Part shown: positions 1-9,661 of the stretch, one piece after another
Position numbering within the stretch: the stretch's first letter is position 1
Layout: the number at the start of each line of letters is the position of its first letter
Origin: Incumbomyces delicatus
Lineage: Eukaryota; Ascomycota; Eurotiomycetes; Chaetothyriales; Trichomeriaceae
Direction of reading: 5' to 3'
Length of the DNA: 64,000 nt
Assembly (NCBI GenBank): GCA_017655985.1
Contig: JACJVS010000004.1
Span: 930,001 to 994,000 of the forward strand
The notes under the pieces: model-generated
Database searches by the model: none
Seen by the model: only the letters and a program-made list of their open reading frames with translations
What the model was told of the DNA's origin: nothing
Position numbers and translations under genes: made by a program

Positions 1-2
1 CG

Positions 3-869
3 CCCTTTGTGCTTTGGTTTAGTCTTCCAAAGTGCAGTGACAGGATCATTGATTTTTTCCGCGAATTCACGGTCAACGTCGACGGTCTAGGATATGTCTG
101 CTCTTTTGCTGAATTCAACTTCAAGAAGCCGGCTCAAACCGGGACAGGCGCCAACGCCGGAACAAGAGCCACAAATCCCGCAGATTTAGCTGCTCAAGCT
201 CGCGAAAACGAATACTATGCTGCCAAGGACAATAAAATGGAACAGAGCTATTGGAATTTCCTGAATGACTACAGCCGCAACCCGAAAACTGACGTACGGT
301 ACTCGTATCTTGACAGACAACGAGGGAGACAATTTCACGCACCCCCTCCTGTTCCAGGCCTCCTCTCTCCAGTCCTTCGCCATGAACGACAGACTCACGA
401 TGCAGAATCGCCCAAGTTTGGACCCCGTTCTGAAGGGCAGGATTTATCACACGAGCCTGTCGCAAGACTTAGCGCAGCCTCGCCAATGCACAGTTTATTG
501 CTAGATCCTCATCATCAGCCCAGCACAGAGAGTGGGAGTGTTGCAATTGCGTCTCCGCAGTCATTGCGGCCTAGACGGCCAAGAAACAAGCCACGAGCTC
601 AGCCTGCAGCCGGAGAAGCATTAATGAGCATAGTATTGAAAGAGGAGGATGAAGAAGCCGCCAACAATGAGAATATTGCGGAGCCAGGTTTTACCAGCAA
701 TGCTGTACAGAGTGGAGTAGATCTAGGGAGCTGGAAGTATGAGGATGCTCTCAACGACGAAAGTGACGAAGAAGATCCTGCAACAGCAGATGGTGGAGGA
801 GTTTTAGGGCTGATAAGACAATTTCAAAAGGCCCATGATGACGATAAGCGGGGCGGCGCTGGAGTCTAG
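3..869 (+). CDS. ATG9: Autophagy-related protein 9, C-terminal part (partial at window edge)
   Basis: ATG9 is the multispanning lipid scramblase on autophagosome-seeding vesicles. Only the last ~288 codons are present; the frame is open to the left edge, so the start and the membrane helices lie outside the window. The visible part begins with the end of the conserved core (key residues FFREFTVNVDGLGYVCSFAEF). Next come the conserved NKMEQSYWNFLNDYS block near residues 77-91 and a Pro/Ser-rich tail containing SPMHSLLLDPHHQP. An acidic stretch follows, and the protein ends with the family-typical GGGVLGLIRQFQKAH. Both the SPMHS-DPHHQP and GGVLGLI-QFQK signatures are shared with other filamentous-fungal ATG9 proteins as I know them. 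The stop is TAG at 867-869. Identification is firm; the upstream gene structure cannot be seen. Confidence 0.93.
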   Translation, partial: PFVLWFSLPKCSDRIIDFFREFTVNVDGLGYVCSFAEFNFKKPAQTGTGANAGTRATNPADLAAQARENEYYAAKDNKMEQSYWNFLNDYSRNPKTDVRYSYLDRQRGRQFHAPPPVPGLLSPVLRHERQTHDAESPKFGPRSEGQDLSHEPVARLSAASPMHSLLLDPHHQPSTESGSVAIASPQSLRPRRPRNKPRAQPAAGEALMSIVLKEEDEEAANNENIAEPGFTSNAVQSGVDLGSWKYEDALNDESDEEDPATADGGGVLGLIRQFQKAHDDDKRGGAGV

Positions 870-1485
870 CATCAAAGGTTTCTGATTTGAAAGGCTCAGA
901 TCCTCAGACAAAGCCGTCACGCCCAAGCTAGTCTTCTTATTCTATAAGTAAATTTTCAAGCCGTACTAATATCTCTACCCCTTCATCTTCCCACATATAA
1001 CCAGTACGCATACAGAATCATCAACTTGGTCACTGAAGATCGGTGGTGATCTTGATACGAATGGTCCTCAGCCTTCTTAGTGTTGCAATTTTATGGCCAA
1101 GGCACTTTCAGCAGTAGGTTCGCAGGGACCTGAACGAAGCCTACCTAGGTATTTATTACTAAGCTTAAATTGAACAGCTATTGGGTCAAGTTCACTTCTA
1201 GCAGCTGTCGCTACAAATACGGGTTCTCTTGGTCCACAAAGCCTTCACAAGGCGTGCGTACCTTTGATGCGACAGTCCGCTTCTGCTTTGCTGTAAGTAA
1301 TCTGCCACGTCGTCTATGCAGAATCTCGGTTATGTTTAGCTTCAATTGGATGACCACTAGACCTGGACAAGTTCTTAGCAAGTGATTCTAGACACTCTCC
1401 TCATCCTGGTTTTTAATTTTCAGCCTTATAGCTGTGATGGCAGCCATGGTACCTTTGTTCTGGTCGTACTTGCCCAAGTGTCTTC
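870..1485. other. Intergenic: ATG9 3' flank and NLR 5' flank
   Basis: No convincing gene. Contains the 10-bp palindrome TACCTAGGTA at 1142-1151 and a possible 5'-UTR intron (donor gtaagt near 1290, acceptor tatgcag near 1321). That splice pair could mean the NLR transcript starts well upstream, but the open frame beside it (1170-1385) has no recognisable domain. Confidence 0.5.
1142..1151. repeat. TACCTAGGTA palindrome, copy 1
   Basis: Exact 10-bp palindrome upstream of the first NLR. One of four identical copies, all in non-coding DNA (the others are at 21130, 45285 and 57074). Confidence 0.8.
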
Positions 1486-4400
1486 ATGATGCCGTGCAAA
1501 CAAGATTTTGCGGCAACTGATCTCGAATCGATGCTGACACGGAGTGGAAACACTTTCGGCGATCAATATATAACTGGTAACGCGGATGTGATAAATGGGA
1601 ACGTTGCTTTCATCAACAAACCAAATCCGAGGAAGGCTATTCTCGACTGGCTCTCTCCTTTGACGTTCAGGCAAATACATGAAGAGATCAGAGACAAAGC
1701 CGTCCATGAGGATGAGACGGTTCAGGCATGCCTCAGTGGCGACTTTTCCGGTAAATGGCTATTGGACTCGGATACATTTGATCTATGGCGGTCGCGCGAA
1801 GTGCGGAAATTGTGGTATCACGGAATGCGTCAGTAATCCTTCTGCAAGTATTGAATATAGGAAGGCGGCTAACGAGCTGTGCACAGCCGGTGCTGGCAAG
1901 ACTGTGATTGCGTGAGTATTCGATCCGAAACCGCAGCTTGCGCCCGGAACTGAAACCAAAAAGCTCGATCATCATCGACCACTTGCTCTCATATGTGAAG
2001 CAGTTGCCAAAGTCCACAAGTTCAGCTAAGGTCGCGTACCTCTATCTCAGTTACAAAGAGCCTCACTCGATAGAACATCTACTCGGTAGCATCGTCAGGC
2101 AAATTGTACAGGACGATATCGAGTTGCCGGAACGATTACTCAATGACTACGAACGATTGCACGAGCGAGCCAACGAGTCACCCACCCTGCGTGACTTGCA
2201 GATATTGCTAGCTGAACTATCCCAAGAGACTCCAGTATATATCGTGATCGACGCGCTTGACGAATGCCCGAATAAAACCAGAAATCGCTTGGTGAACCTC
2301 ATGCAGCCCCCCAGCTTCAAAGACTTGAAGCTAAACATTCTCATTACTTCACGTTTGCTGGATGAATTCCAGAAGCTAGCTGTTGGCTTCACCAGGATGA
2401 ACATTGAAGCGAACAACAGGGATTTGGATCTTTATATTGACCATGAATTCGCAAGAGATGCCGATTTGCTTGAATATGGTCAGCAAGACCCGTGCCTTGT
2501 GGATGATATCAAAAGTGTTATTCGTGCAAGATGTGATGGAATGTAGGATTTCAAGATACCTATCTGGTTTCGAAGCTCTTTCTGACGCTGCTGTTTCACA
2601 GGTTTTTGCTTGCGAGAATCCATCTTCAACTTCTTGCCCGGCAGCTAAACTTAGCCGCGATCCGCCAGTGTCTAAATGACCTGCCCAGCAACCTTGATGC
2701 TACGTACGACCTCGCAATGACGCGCATACAGATGCAAACACCCGAAAGGAGAGAGCTTGCTTTTGAGACAATTGGATGGATTCTCTATTGCAGGAACCAG
2801 ATGACGATGGTCGAGCTTCAACATGCCCTGGCTGTCAATCCCCAGTCAGGTTTATTCGATCCTCAGAATATTGTGCAAGGGAACAAGATACGTGACATGT
2901 GCGGAGGCTTGGTTGACATTACTAACAATAGCGTGACATTTGTACATTACACAGCTCAAACTTATTTCGCTACTCGCGGCGCGACGCTCTTTCCTGACAT
3001 GCGTCTAAAGATTGCGGAGGCTTGCACCAGCTATCTTTGTCTGCCTGCTTTGGAGCAGCCAGATGACCAGGAGCAAGGTATTTCATTCGCAGATGATCTT
3101 TATGATGACCCACGAAGCCAGCTCAGCACTTTAGAACTCTATCGACTTTACGATCATGACAGGAGAAATCCTTCAGCTGAGCGTGCTTTTCAAGACCATT
3201 TAGGACAAATTACCATTTCTTCATCGAGGCTCACCTATGCGACGAAGATCGAGAAGTTTCCATTCGTTAAGTACGCTTCACGCCATCTCGGTTTTCACCT
3301 CCGCCAAATTGAACAGAACATGGACCCAAGTCATCTGCTTAAATTGTTGAAGGCTCTGCTACAGGAGAGGCCAAAGCGAAATTTTCTATGCCGTATGCTC
3401 TGGTCACTACGCTCATATCAAACCTCCTTTGAGCATGATGGTGGAACGCCCTTTGATTGCTACCCTGACTCAAGTGTATCCGAGATCGCCTTCGAAGATC
3501 GATCGCGATCATCTGAGGCCTCCTCGCAAGAACCGAGAAATGACTCCGCCGATGCACTCCTCCACATGATCCTAATCCGTATTGACAGAGAGGGTTCGAG
3601 CAATAAGCCAGATATTGTGAAACCTGCCACAACTTCTCAGGAGACCGCAGAAGAATTGCAATCGCAGCAGCGCGCTCAAGAGGTTGGATCTGGCTCAGTT
3701 CAAAGAGAGATCACCCCTCTCCATCTTGCAGCCTTCTTTGGGTGGTTCCCTCTTTTGCAGGCTTTTGTTCAAGAAGGAATGGACCTCAACGCATTGGATC
3801 ACAATGGACGGAGCCCAATTGTCGTAGCAGTTGAAAAAGGGCATTTAGATGCTGTAGCAGGTCTCCTCGAGAGAGGAGCGGATCTCAATCTGCTGACGAA
3901 AGCAGGTCAGGTTGCTTTACTTCGTGCAGCGCAAGAGGGGCACACCGAAATCGTTCGTATGGCCCTCACGCGATCGGTTCAATCACTGGTAGCATTGACT
4001 CCAGATCCGTCAATCGTCAATGTTAGCGCGTCACATCATCGAAATCTATTGATTATCTGGCTCGTGATGATGGTCAAGTTCTTTTTGCAAGTCTTTAGCA
4101 AAAGTACTGAGAATTCACTATCGAGTCAAAAGGGTACGGTGCACGAGCCAAATTTGTACCCAAGTATGGGTTCCAAATCCTACGATATTCATACACTTCG
4201 AGCAGCTGGCATGGGCGATCTTGGTGAGCTTGAGCAAATGCTTCCTCCCGACGAAATTCCGAGTTGCTGGAGGGTTTCACAGGTCGATATAATTGCAATG
4301 TTTCTTGCAGTAGAGTTGGGACATGCAGATGTCGTTAAAGCTTTTCTCAAGCGAGGCACTAACGTGAACTCAGCGGACTCGAGCGGCAACACAGCCTTGC

Positions 4401-5640
4401 ACAGAGCTGCCTTGAGAAATGATCTTGACATGGTGCAGGTAATTCTCTCACACAAACCAACGGTAGACAAGAGAAACCATGTTGGCCGAACGCCTTGGTC
4501 TGCCGTGATGCGGAAACTCCACACAGGCGAGTTGACATCAACGCAGCCCAGTGAGTCGATCTTCTTGGCTACACCTCTGCTAACTGACGCTGACAAATTG
4601 TAGTTCTTCGTGCGTTGACAGGAGCCGGAGCAAATCCGAACACGACAGACAACCAAGGTTGCTCAGCTTTATATTCCTTAGCAGCTGGTGGAAACACAGA
4701 GACCGTTCGCTACTTACTGGATCTGGGGATCGACCCTTCATGGCAAACTGACTATGGGTGGTCATCCCTGCACTGGGCTGCTGGCAATGGTCATCTACAA
4801 TGTGTCAGATTACTTCTTGATGCCGGAGCCAAGCTAAACCCGCTGTCCGATACGTCGAAAACGCCACTCGACCTGGCAAGGGAGAAAAACCAAGACGTCG
4901 TTGTCAGGGTTCTGGAACAGGCTGGAGCAAAGAGTGCGAAAGAAGTGTTATCACAGACAGCAAGTGGACCTATGTGCATAGAGACACGACCAAGTCGGAC
5001 ATGGGCATCCTTGAGCGATGTATCTGGGAATATTGCAGCGGGTTCTCCAAGCATGCAAGATTGGAGCTATTCAGATATGTCCAGTTCAAGTGACCATGAC
5101 GTCGAGGAAGAGAAGAGGGTTCCAGTGACTCTACACAGCACGGGTGATTCGACGGACCCGCCTCTGGAAGACAGCGGCTTAGGTCAGCCACGAACAGAGC
5201 GAGAGACTGTTGGAAATTCACCACCCAACAACGCAACCACTCAATGGGCTAGCACCAGCCGAAATGGTTCAGTTGATTCGAGTGAGGACCTGGAGACCTT
5301 ACGAACAAGCACCAAGTTGCCGCGAAGCTCTGATGCCGAAAGTAGCGGCAGCGATTCCGAGCTTGTAGACAGAGAAAGCGTTGAAGACTTTTTGAATGAT
5401 GCGGAAGCATTGGTCATGAACCTCGAGCAAGACGCAAATTTGACCACTTCGACAAAGCGGCAAGTTCTCAAGTTCTTGATTCGTGACGCGAGTGAAGTCT
5501 TCGGTCAGCTTGATGAAGGCAATTGGCACGTGAGGCTGACTGAGGACGCCCAGAATGTATGGGCTGAGACCATGGCACGATGGCAATCTTTGGCTCATGT
5601 TGCGGACTTGTTGGACGATGAGCCGGGACATGGCAATTGA
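1486..5640 (+). CDS. NACHT-ankyrin NLR (STAND) protein with N-terminal amyloid-like motif
   Basis: Likely an intracellular NLR-type receptor of fungal non-self recognition or programmed cell death. I read five exons: 1486-1828, 1887-1911, 1964-2542, 2602-4550 and 4604-5640. Together they give 1,310 residues with all phases matching. Residues 22-42 form a short HRAM-like motif (ending GNADVINGNV). Residues 51-102 are the usual pre-NACHT segment (DWLSPL...W). The P-loop HGMPGAGKT lies near 112-120, spanning exon 1 and the 25-nt exon 2. Walker B (YIVIDALDEC) is at 215-224. Helical NACHT-associated sequence follows. Ankyrin repeats run from about 685 to 1075, interrupted by a hydrophobic segment near 796-815, and the tail is acidic and Ser-rich. 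Introns are 52-59 nt with CTAAC/CTGAC branch points. The start is the first ATG of the frame; a further 5' exon is possible. Family assignment is firm, ligand and role unknown. Confidence 0.88.
1549..1611 (+). other. HRAM-like amyloid signalling motif in the NLR
   Basis: Residues 22-42 match the spacing of HET-s-related amyloid motifs: Asn at position 1, a small residue (Ala) at 12, Val at 14, Gly-Asn at 17-18, then hydrophobic. It lies directly before the pre-NACHT segment, where such motifs sit in other fungal NLRs. The assignment rests on pattern only. Confidence 0.55.
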
Positions 5641-7910
5641 ATCATACACGTCTGGGCCGCCACAAGGACTGCAAAAATCGAAAGTGGGGGGTGGCGAAGG
5701 AAGGGTAGCTGGGGTGAGCAAAGTTTGCGATTCTTACCGTCTTCAATAGAGCAGCTTGAGGTCCGTAGGAGAACAAGATAATAAAGCCTTCGGCAGACTG
5801 GTCTTTGAACGTGGAGAAGCAAGATTCTAGTCTCATGAGATGTAGAATGATCCTTACATACCTCTTGCAGTGTGAGAATATTGTACCTGCAGTTTAATTC
5901 AGATCCTCGGTTCTGACGTAGTACATCGCGTCGATAGCTATGAAAGCGAAGTAGTCTGATGCGCCAGATTTGAAGCATCTCCTGGGGAAGTTCAAACATG
6001 CTCTGCAGGCTCTACGAAGGATTCAAGGTATGAAATAGTACACACTTGACGTACTGCAGTATGGCTAAACAAGAAAAGATTTGTGTCGCGCAAAACATCA
6101 AGCATGGTCCGATGTCTTGCCAAGTCGAAGTAGGGGCTCGAAGCGATGGGTCATGTCGAATGCATGTCAGGGGACGAGCACCATAGGTGATCAAGCGCAT
6201 CTATAAGACTAATTTAATGCCGAAGTACTCTACAGGTACGGGTCGTAATATTCAAAAAAGTGTGGTAAAAAGTGGGCTGTTCTTTCTATCAAACATTGGC
6301 TCGATTAAATTTCCCGCATGTTCAATTGGCTGGCTGAGGACCACTTTTTACCACACTTTTTTGAATATTACGACCCCTACCTGTTATTGAGGCTGGAGAC
6401 TAAAACTTGAGGAACAGATCTATTGCAAACATAATAGGTGAGGGGCATCCACACAGATGCATGTCAGATTCAAGCCAAGCGAAGAAAGTTGGACAAGGAC
6501 ACTGGTCTTGGCAAAACAATGTCTGATGATGCAGCTGTGAGTGGGTGGTGATACTTGCACAACTCTGATTGCCGACAGTGTCTATATCAGGTATGTCGTT
6601 GGACAAGGAGGCTATGACGCTGCTTATCATGACGAGTCCAGTGTGACTCTCGGCCGACACGTGGCCGGAAAGGGTCTTCGGCGAGAGTGCAACAGTAGTG
6701 ACCAGTTACGAAGGTATAGTGACATGCTCTTTCGGGATACAAGTTGCGGGTCAGGACACATCGCATTGACATATATAGTGTCTCCATGCACAAGCTGTAC
6801 TCGCATGCTACAGGATGTTAGCCCATTGGAAGAAAGTCCTGTAACAGAAGAACCTTTCAACGAACGAGGGCAAAAAATAAATCAAAGTCTCGGTTGAAGC
6901 CTCGCGAATAGCTGCATTTGAGCAAAACTCGTACCCGAACCCCTCGTAAAAAAAGTCGGCCACCATTAGTGAAGTCCAGGAGGCAGTCGGGTGGGGTCTA
7001 GTTGTTCTCGTGATGTTTGTGTGGCTTGCAATATACTAAATTAGAATACGCGACACTAGCTTGGATTCCTGCACCATTTCCCCTCAATATGATTCGTTGG
7101 GCCGCCCCTTTTCGCCTTCCTGCCCATGTTAGGTCAGGGACGTCAATGAGGCTTGCTCAGGCTCGGGATCAAATAGGGATCCTTTTTGTCCCCACTGACT
7201 GCTTTGAGACAGCTCTGGAGTTTTGCACCCCATTTGGTCGAGAAGATCTTGGACATGGTATTTTCTACTACGCAGCGCCACCATAAATCGGGTGCTTGGC
7301 TCAGAAATATGCACAAGCCGTGCGTATCAAAATTGCGGGTTACGCAGCAAGAGTAAGCAGTAAATTCGATATTATTGTATACTTTGTATTACGCCAAGTA
7401 GTAGCATTTTTGACCCTGTCAGCCTTATCGAAAAGACAGATCAGCCACTTACTGCGGCCTACGGCGCCCTGATTTACCCTTCAGGATATGGCTGAAAGGA
7501 TGTTGATCAAACGAAGGATGGGTCTGACAACACTAGCCTTGTTGATAATGGAGATGATATTCCTTTTGTATCCCATCGTTGACCCATGATTACGTTCATC
7601 TGGTGTTCCGCTTCATCACCGGTAAGCCCATCCATAGCGCCACGACATCTGTATCGCTGCCATCAATCTCTTTGGCAGGCCTCCACTTTACTCGGATCGT
7701 AGCTCATTATCTCTACTGGGAAATCCTATCAACGCCTCACCCTCTACCTCGGGAGTCTAATTTTCCCCCCGGATCAATCACCCATACTCTTTATCTACAA
7801 GCGGGTACTGGTCATGACACGAAATCCACCATCGAGAGTCTGAAGAAAAACCTGTCTGGCGTGAATAAGGAAAATCTCTGACATTGCATCACGATCGAAA
7901 ACGCTCAGAC
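5641..7910. other. Gene-poor 2.3-kb interval
   Basis: Only short open frames without domain or codon signal. Holds the MITE at 6239-6377. The last few hundred bases are probably promoter and 5' UTR of the Zn2Cys6 gene. Nothing else seen. Confidence 0.5.
6239..6377. mobile_element. Tc1/mariner-type MITE (foldback element, 139 bp)
   Basis: Long terminal inverted repeats face each other (6240-6275 and 6341-6376). They match without mismatch from GGGTCGTAATATTC through the AAAAAAGTGTGG run to GTGG, leaving a 65-bp unrelated centre. The outermost base pair differs (C at 6239; C at 6377). TA dinucleotides flank both ends (6237-6238 and 6378-6379), the classic Tc1/mariner target duplication. Beyond the TA, ACAGG on the left mirrors CCTGT on the right, so the empty site reads ACAGGTACCTGT, itself a palindrome. 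It has no coding capacity. Confidence 0.85.
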
Positions 7911-9165
7911 ATGTCTTCAATCACCAACACGTAGGTAAATACAACCTAATTCGTTGACATGACTAAGCGTGCCATAGAACAACGACGTTATTGGAGAAAA
8001 GGAAGCATGGCGAATCAAAACCTATCAAACTTCGGTCGGCTTGCAACTGTTGCTTCGCTGCAAAGGTCGGCATGCTTCAAGGCTTTTGATACCTGTCTCG
8101 TACTGATGGTGATTGCAGGTTCGCTGTGATGGAAACAAGGAAGGATGTAAAAGATGTTCCGAAAAACATCTCGACTGTACCTACAGCGAATCTATGGTGG
8201 GCCGTGTGGTAGGGAAGCGGAGGAAGCGCCCACTTGCGGACTCGAAAACAACGGACCAGAATCCCAAGCAATGGAATGTTACGTTCGGTCCAGTTACGCT
8301 ACCTTCACCAGCATCGACGAACGCTTCCGATCCACAATTAAAACGAAGTTGTACATTTAACGACTGGAATGATTTTGTCCAGTACGATGATCAAAGCTCA
8401 CTCGACGTTTCGATATGCGACGAGCAATATGTGAACTTCGACTTATGCCAGCAGTCCGAGTTGGAAACGAATCATGAACCGTCATGCACGATCAATACTG
8501 GCTTGCCTACTCCCTCTATGAGTCCGCCAGAGAGCAAGTTCCTCGGAACATCAGAGCTTGAAGCGCTAGTGTCTAGTGCTCGGTCATCAAATACGATACC
8601 TATGGATCTAAATGCAACAAAATTTCGCATTGATTCTGCAGGGTGCCAGCCACAATTCTATGTAGACGACGATGAGACGATCTGTCTCAAGCTTCTATCA
8701 CATTTGAAGCAGCAGTCGGCTCAGGAAGAACACTCGTTCGATTTTGTGGTATCATTGATCAACAAGGCAAATACTGCAATCACGCGCTTATTACGAAGCA
8801 ATACAGTTAGGACTGAGTACACATGCCACTTGCTTCTAACCAATATCATGATGCATTTGGCTGCGTTATGTGAGCGTCTCTTAGATACTCAACAAGCGCA
8901 TATGTGCCGAGACGATCTTAATCAGTCGTTACTAATGAAATTCGAAGACGATACCTGTTCGGACCAGAAGCAATCCGGTGACGGCGGGGATGAGCATCAG
9001 ACATCAACCAGGAGCTCTGTTCACGAGTCACTTACTCTGTGTATCAGCATTGGAAACCTGTTGAAGAGAAGACCATTGAACGGGTTTCAGATTCTTGGAC
9101 GCCACGAAAGCGCTCTGGTCGACATAGAAACACGGTTGAGATGTGTATGGCTATCCTTAAATTAG
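7911..9165 (+). CDS. Zn(II)2Cys6 transcription factor
   Basis: Probably a nuclear DNA-binding regulator. I read three exons: 7911-7930, 7978-8065 and 8119-9165, giving 384 residues. A 20-nt first exon and two introns (47 and 53 nt) are needed to assemble the zinc cluster. Cysteines fall at 29, 32, 39, 46, 49 and 56 in the C-x2-C-x6-C-x6-C-x2-C-x6-C pattern, followed by a basic KRRKR linker. The C-terminal half (residues ~190-380) is helical and resembles the loose AflR-like regulator class. The second intron donor (GTCGGC) is weak. The 3' end is doubtful: an additional exon starting at 9234 or 9241 and ending at 9387 would extend the protein (see findings). No biosynthetic gene cluster is adjacent, so its targets are unknown. 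Confidence 0.8.
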
Positions 9166-9661
9166 TCCCTTTATGAGGCAATTTGATTTGCTTTCCGTTG
9201 AATCACGGCCCTTTCTTAATGACTCTTCATAAGAATCCTCGAGAAATGCAGAGAAGCAATCGCTTCCGAAGCGTCATTATTACTTTCACATTGTATCCTG
9301 CTGAGGTCTATGGCCAGCAGTCGTTCGCACGAAGCAGAACTCAATAATGTGTTGCCTGTGTTGCCGCTGTTGCCGTTTACGGAGTGATCCCTTAATTGAA
9401 GATAGGAGATAAACCTTGTCAATGCCATGCCGGGATGGAGCCTGATGGCCCTGCATGGCAGCCCAATTTCACGTGCTTCGTAGAGCGACTTGAATCTCTC
9501 AATACCTCGCCTGGGGGATTGGTTCAAAGTTGTGTTCCAAATCGAACTGTTGATGATTATACAGGACTTTCTTTGAATTCCGTTGTGGGTACGGTGGGTA
9601 TGATTTTATCATCTGGGCAATAACGTGTAGGTAATTACAACTTGTCTGCTGAGGAGCAACC
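9166..9661. other. Intergenic with possible terminal exon of the zinc-cluster gene
   Basis: An open stretch from 9234 to 9387 in the same frame as the upstream gene encodes a helical segment containing ILEKCREAIASEASLLL. The rest is the promoter of the GH47 gene. Confidence 0.4.
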
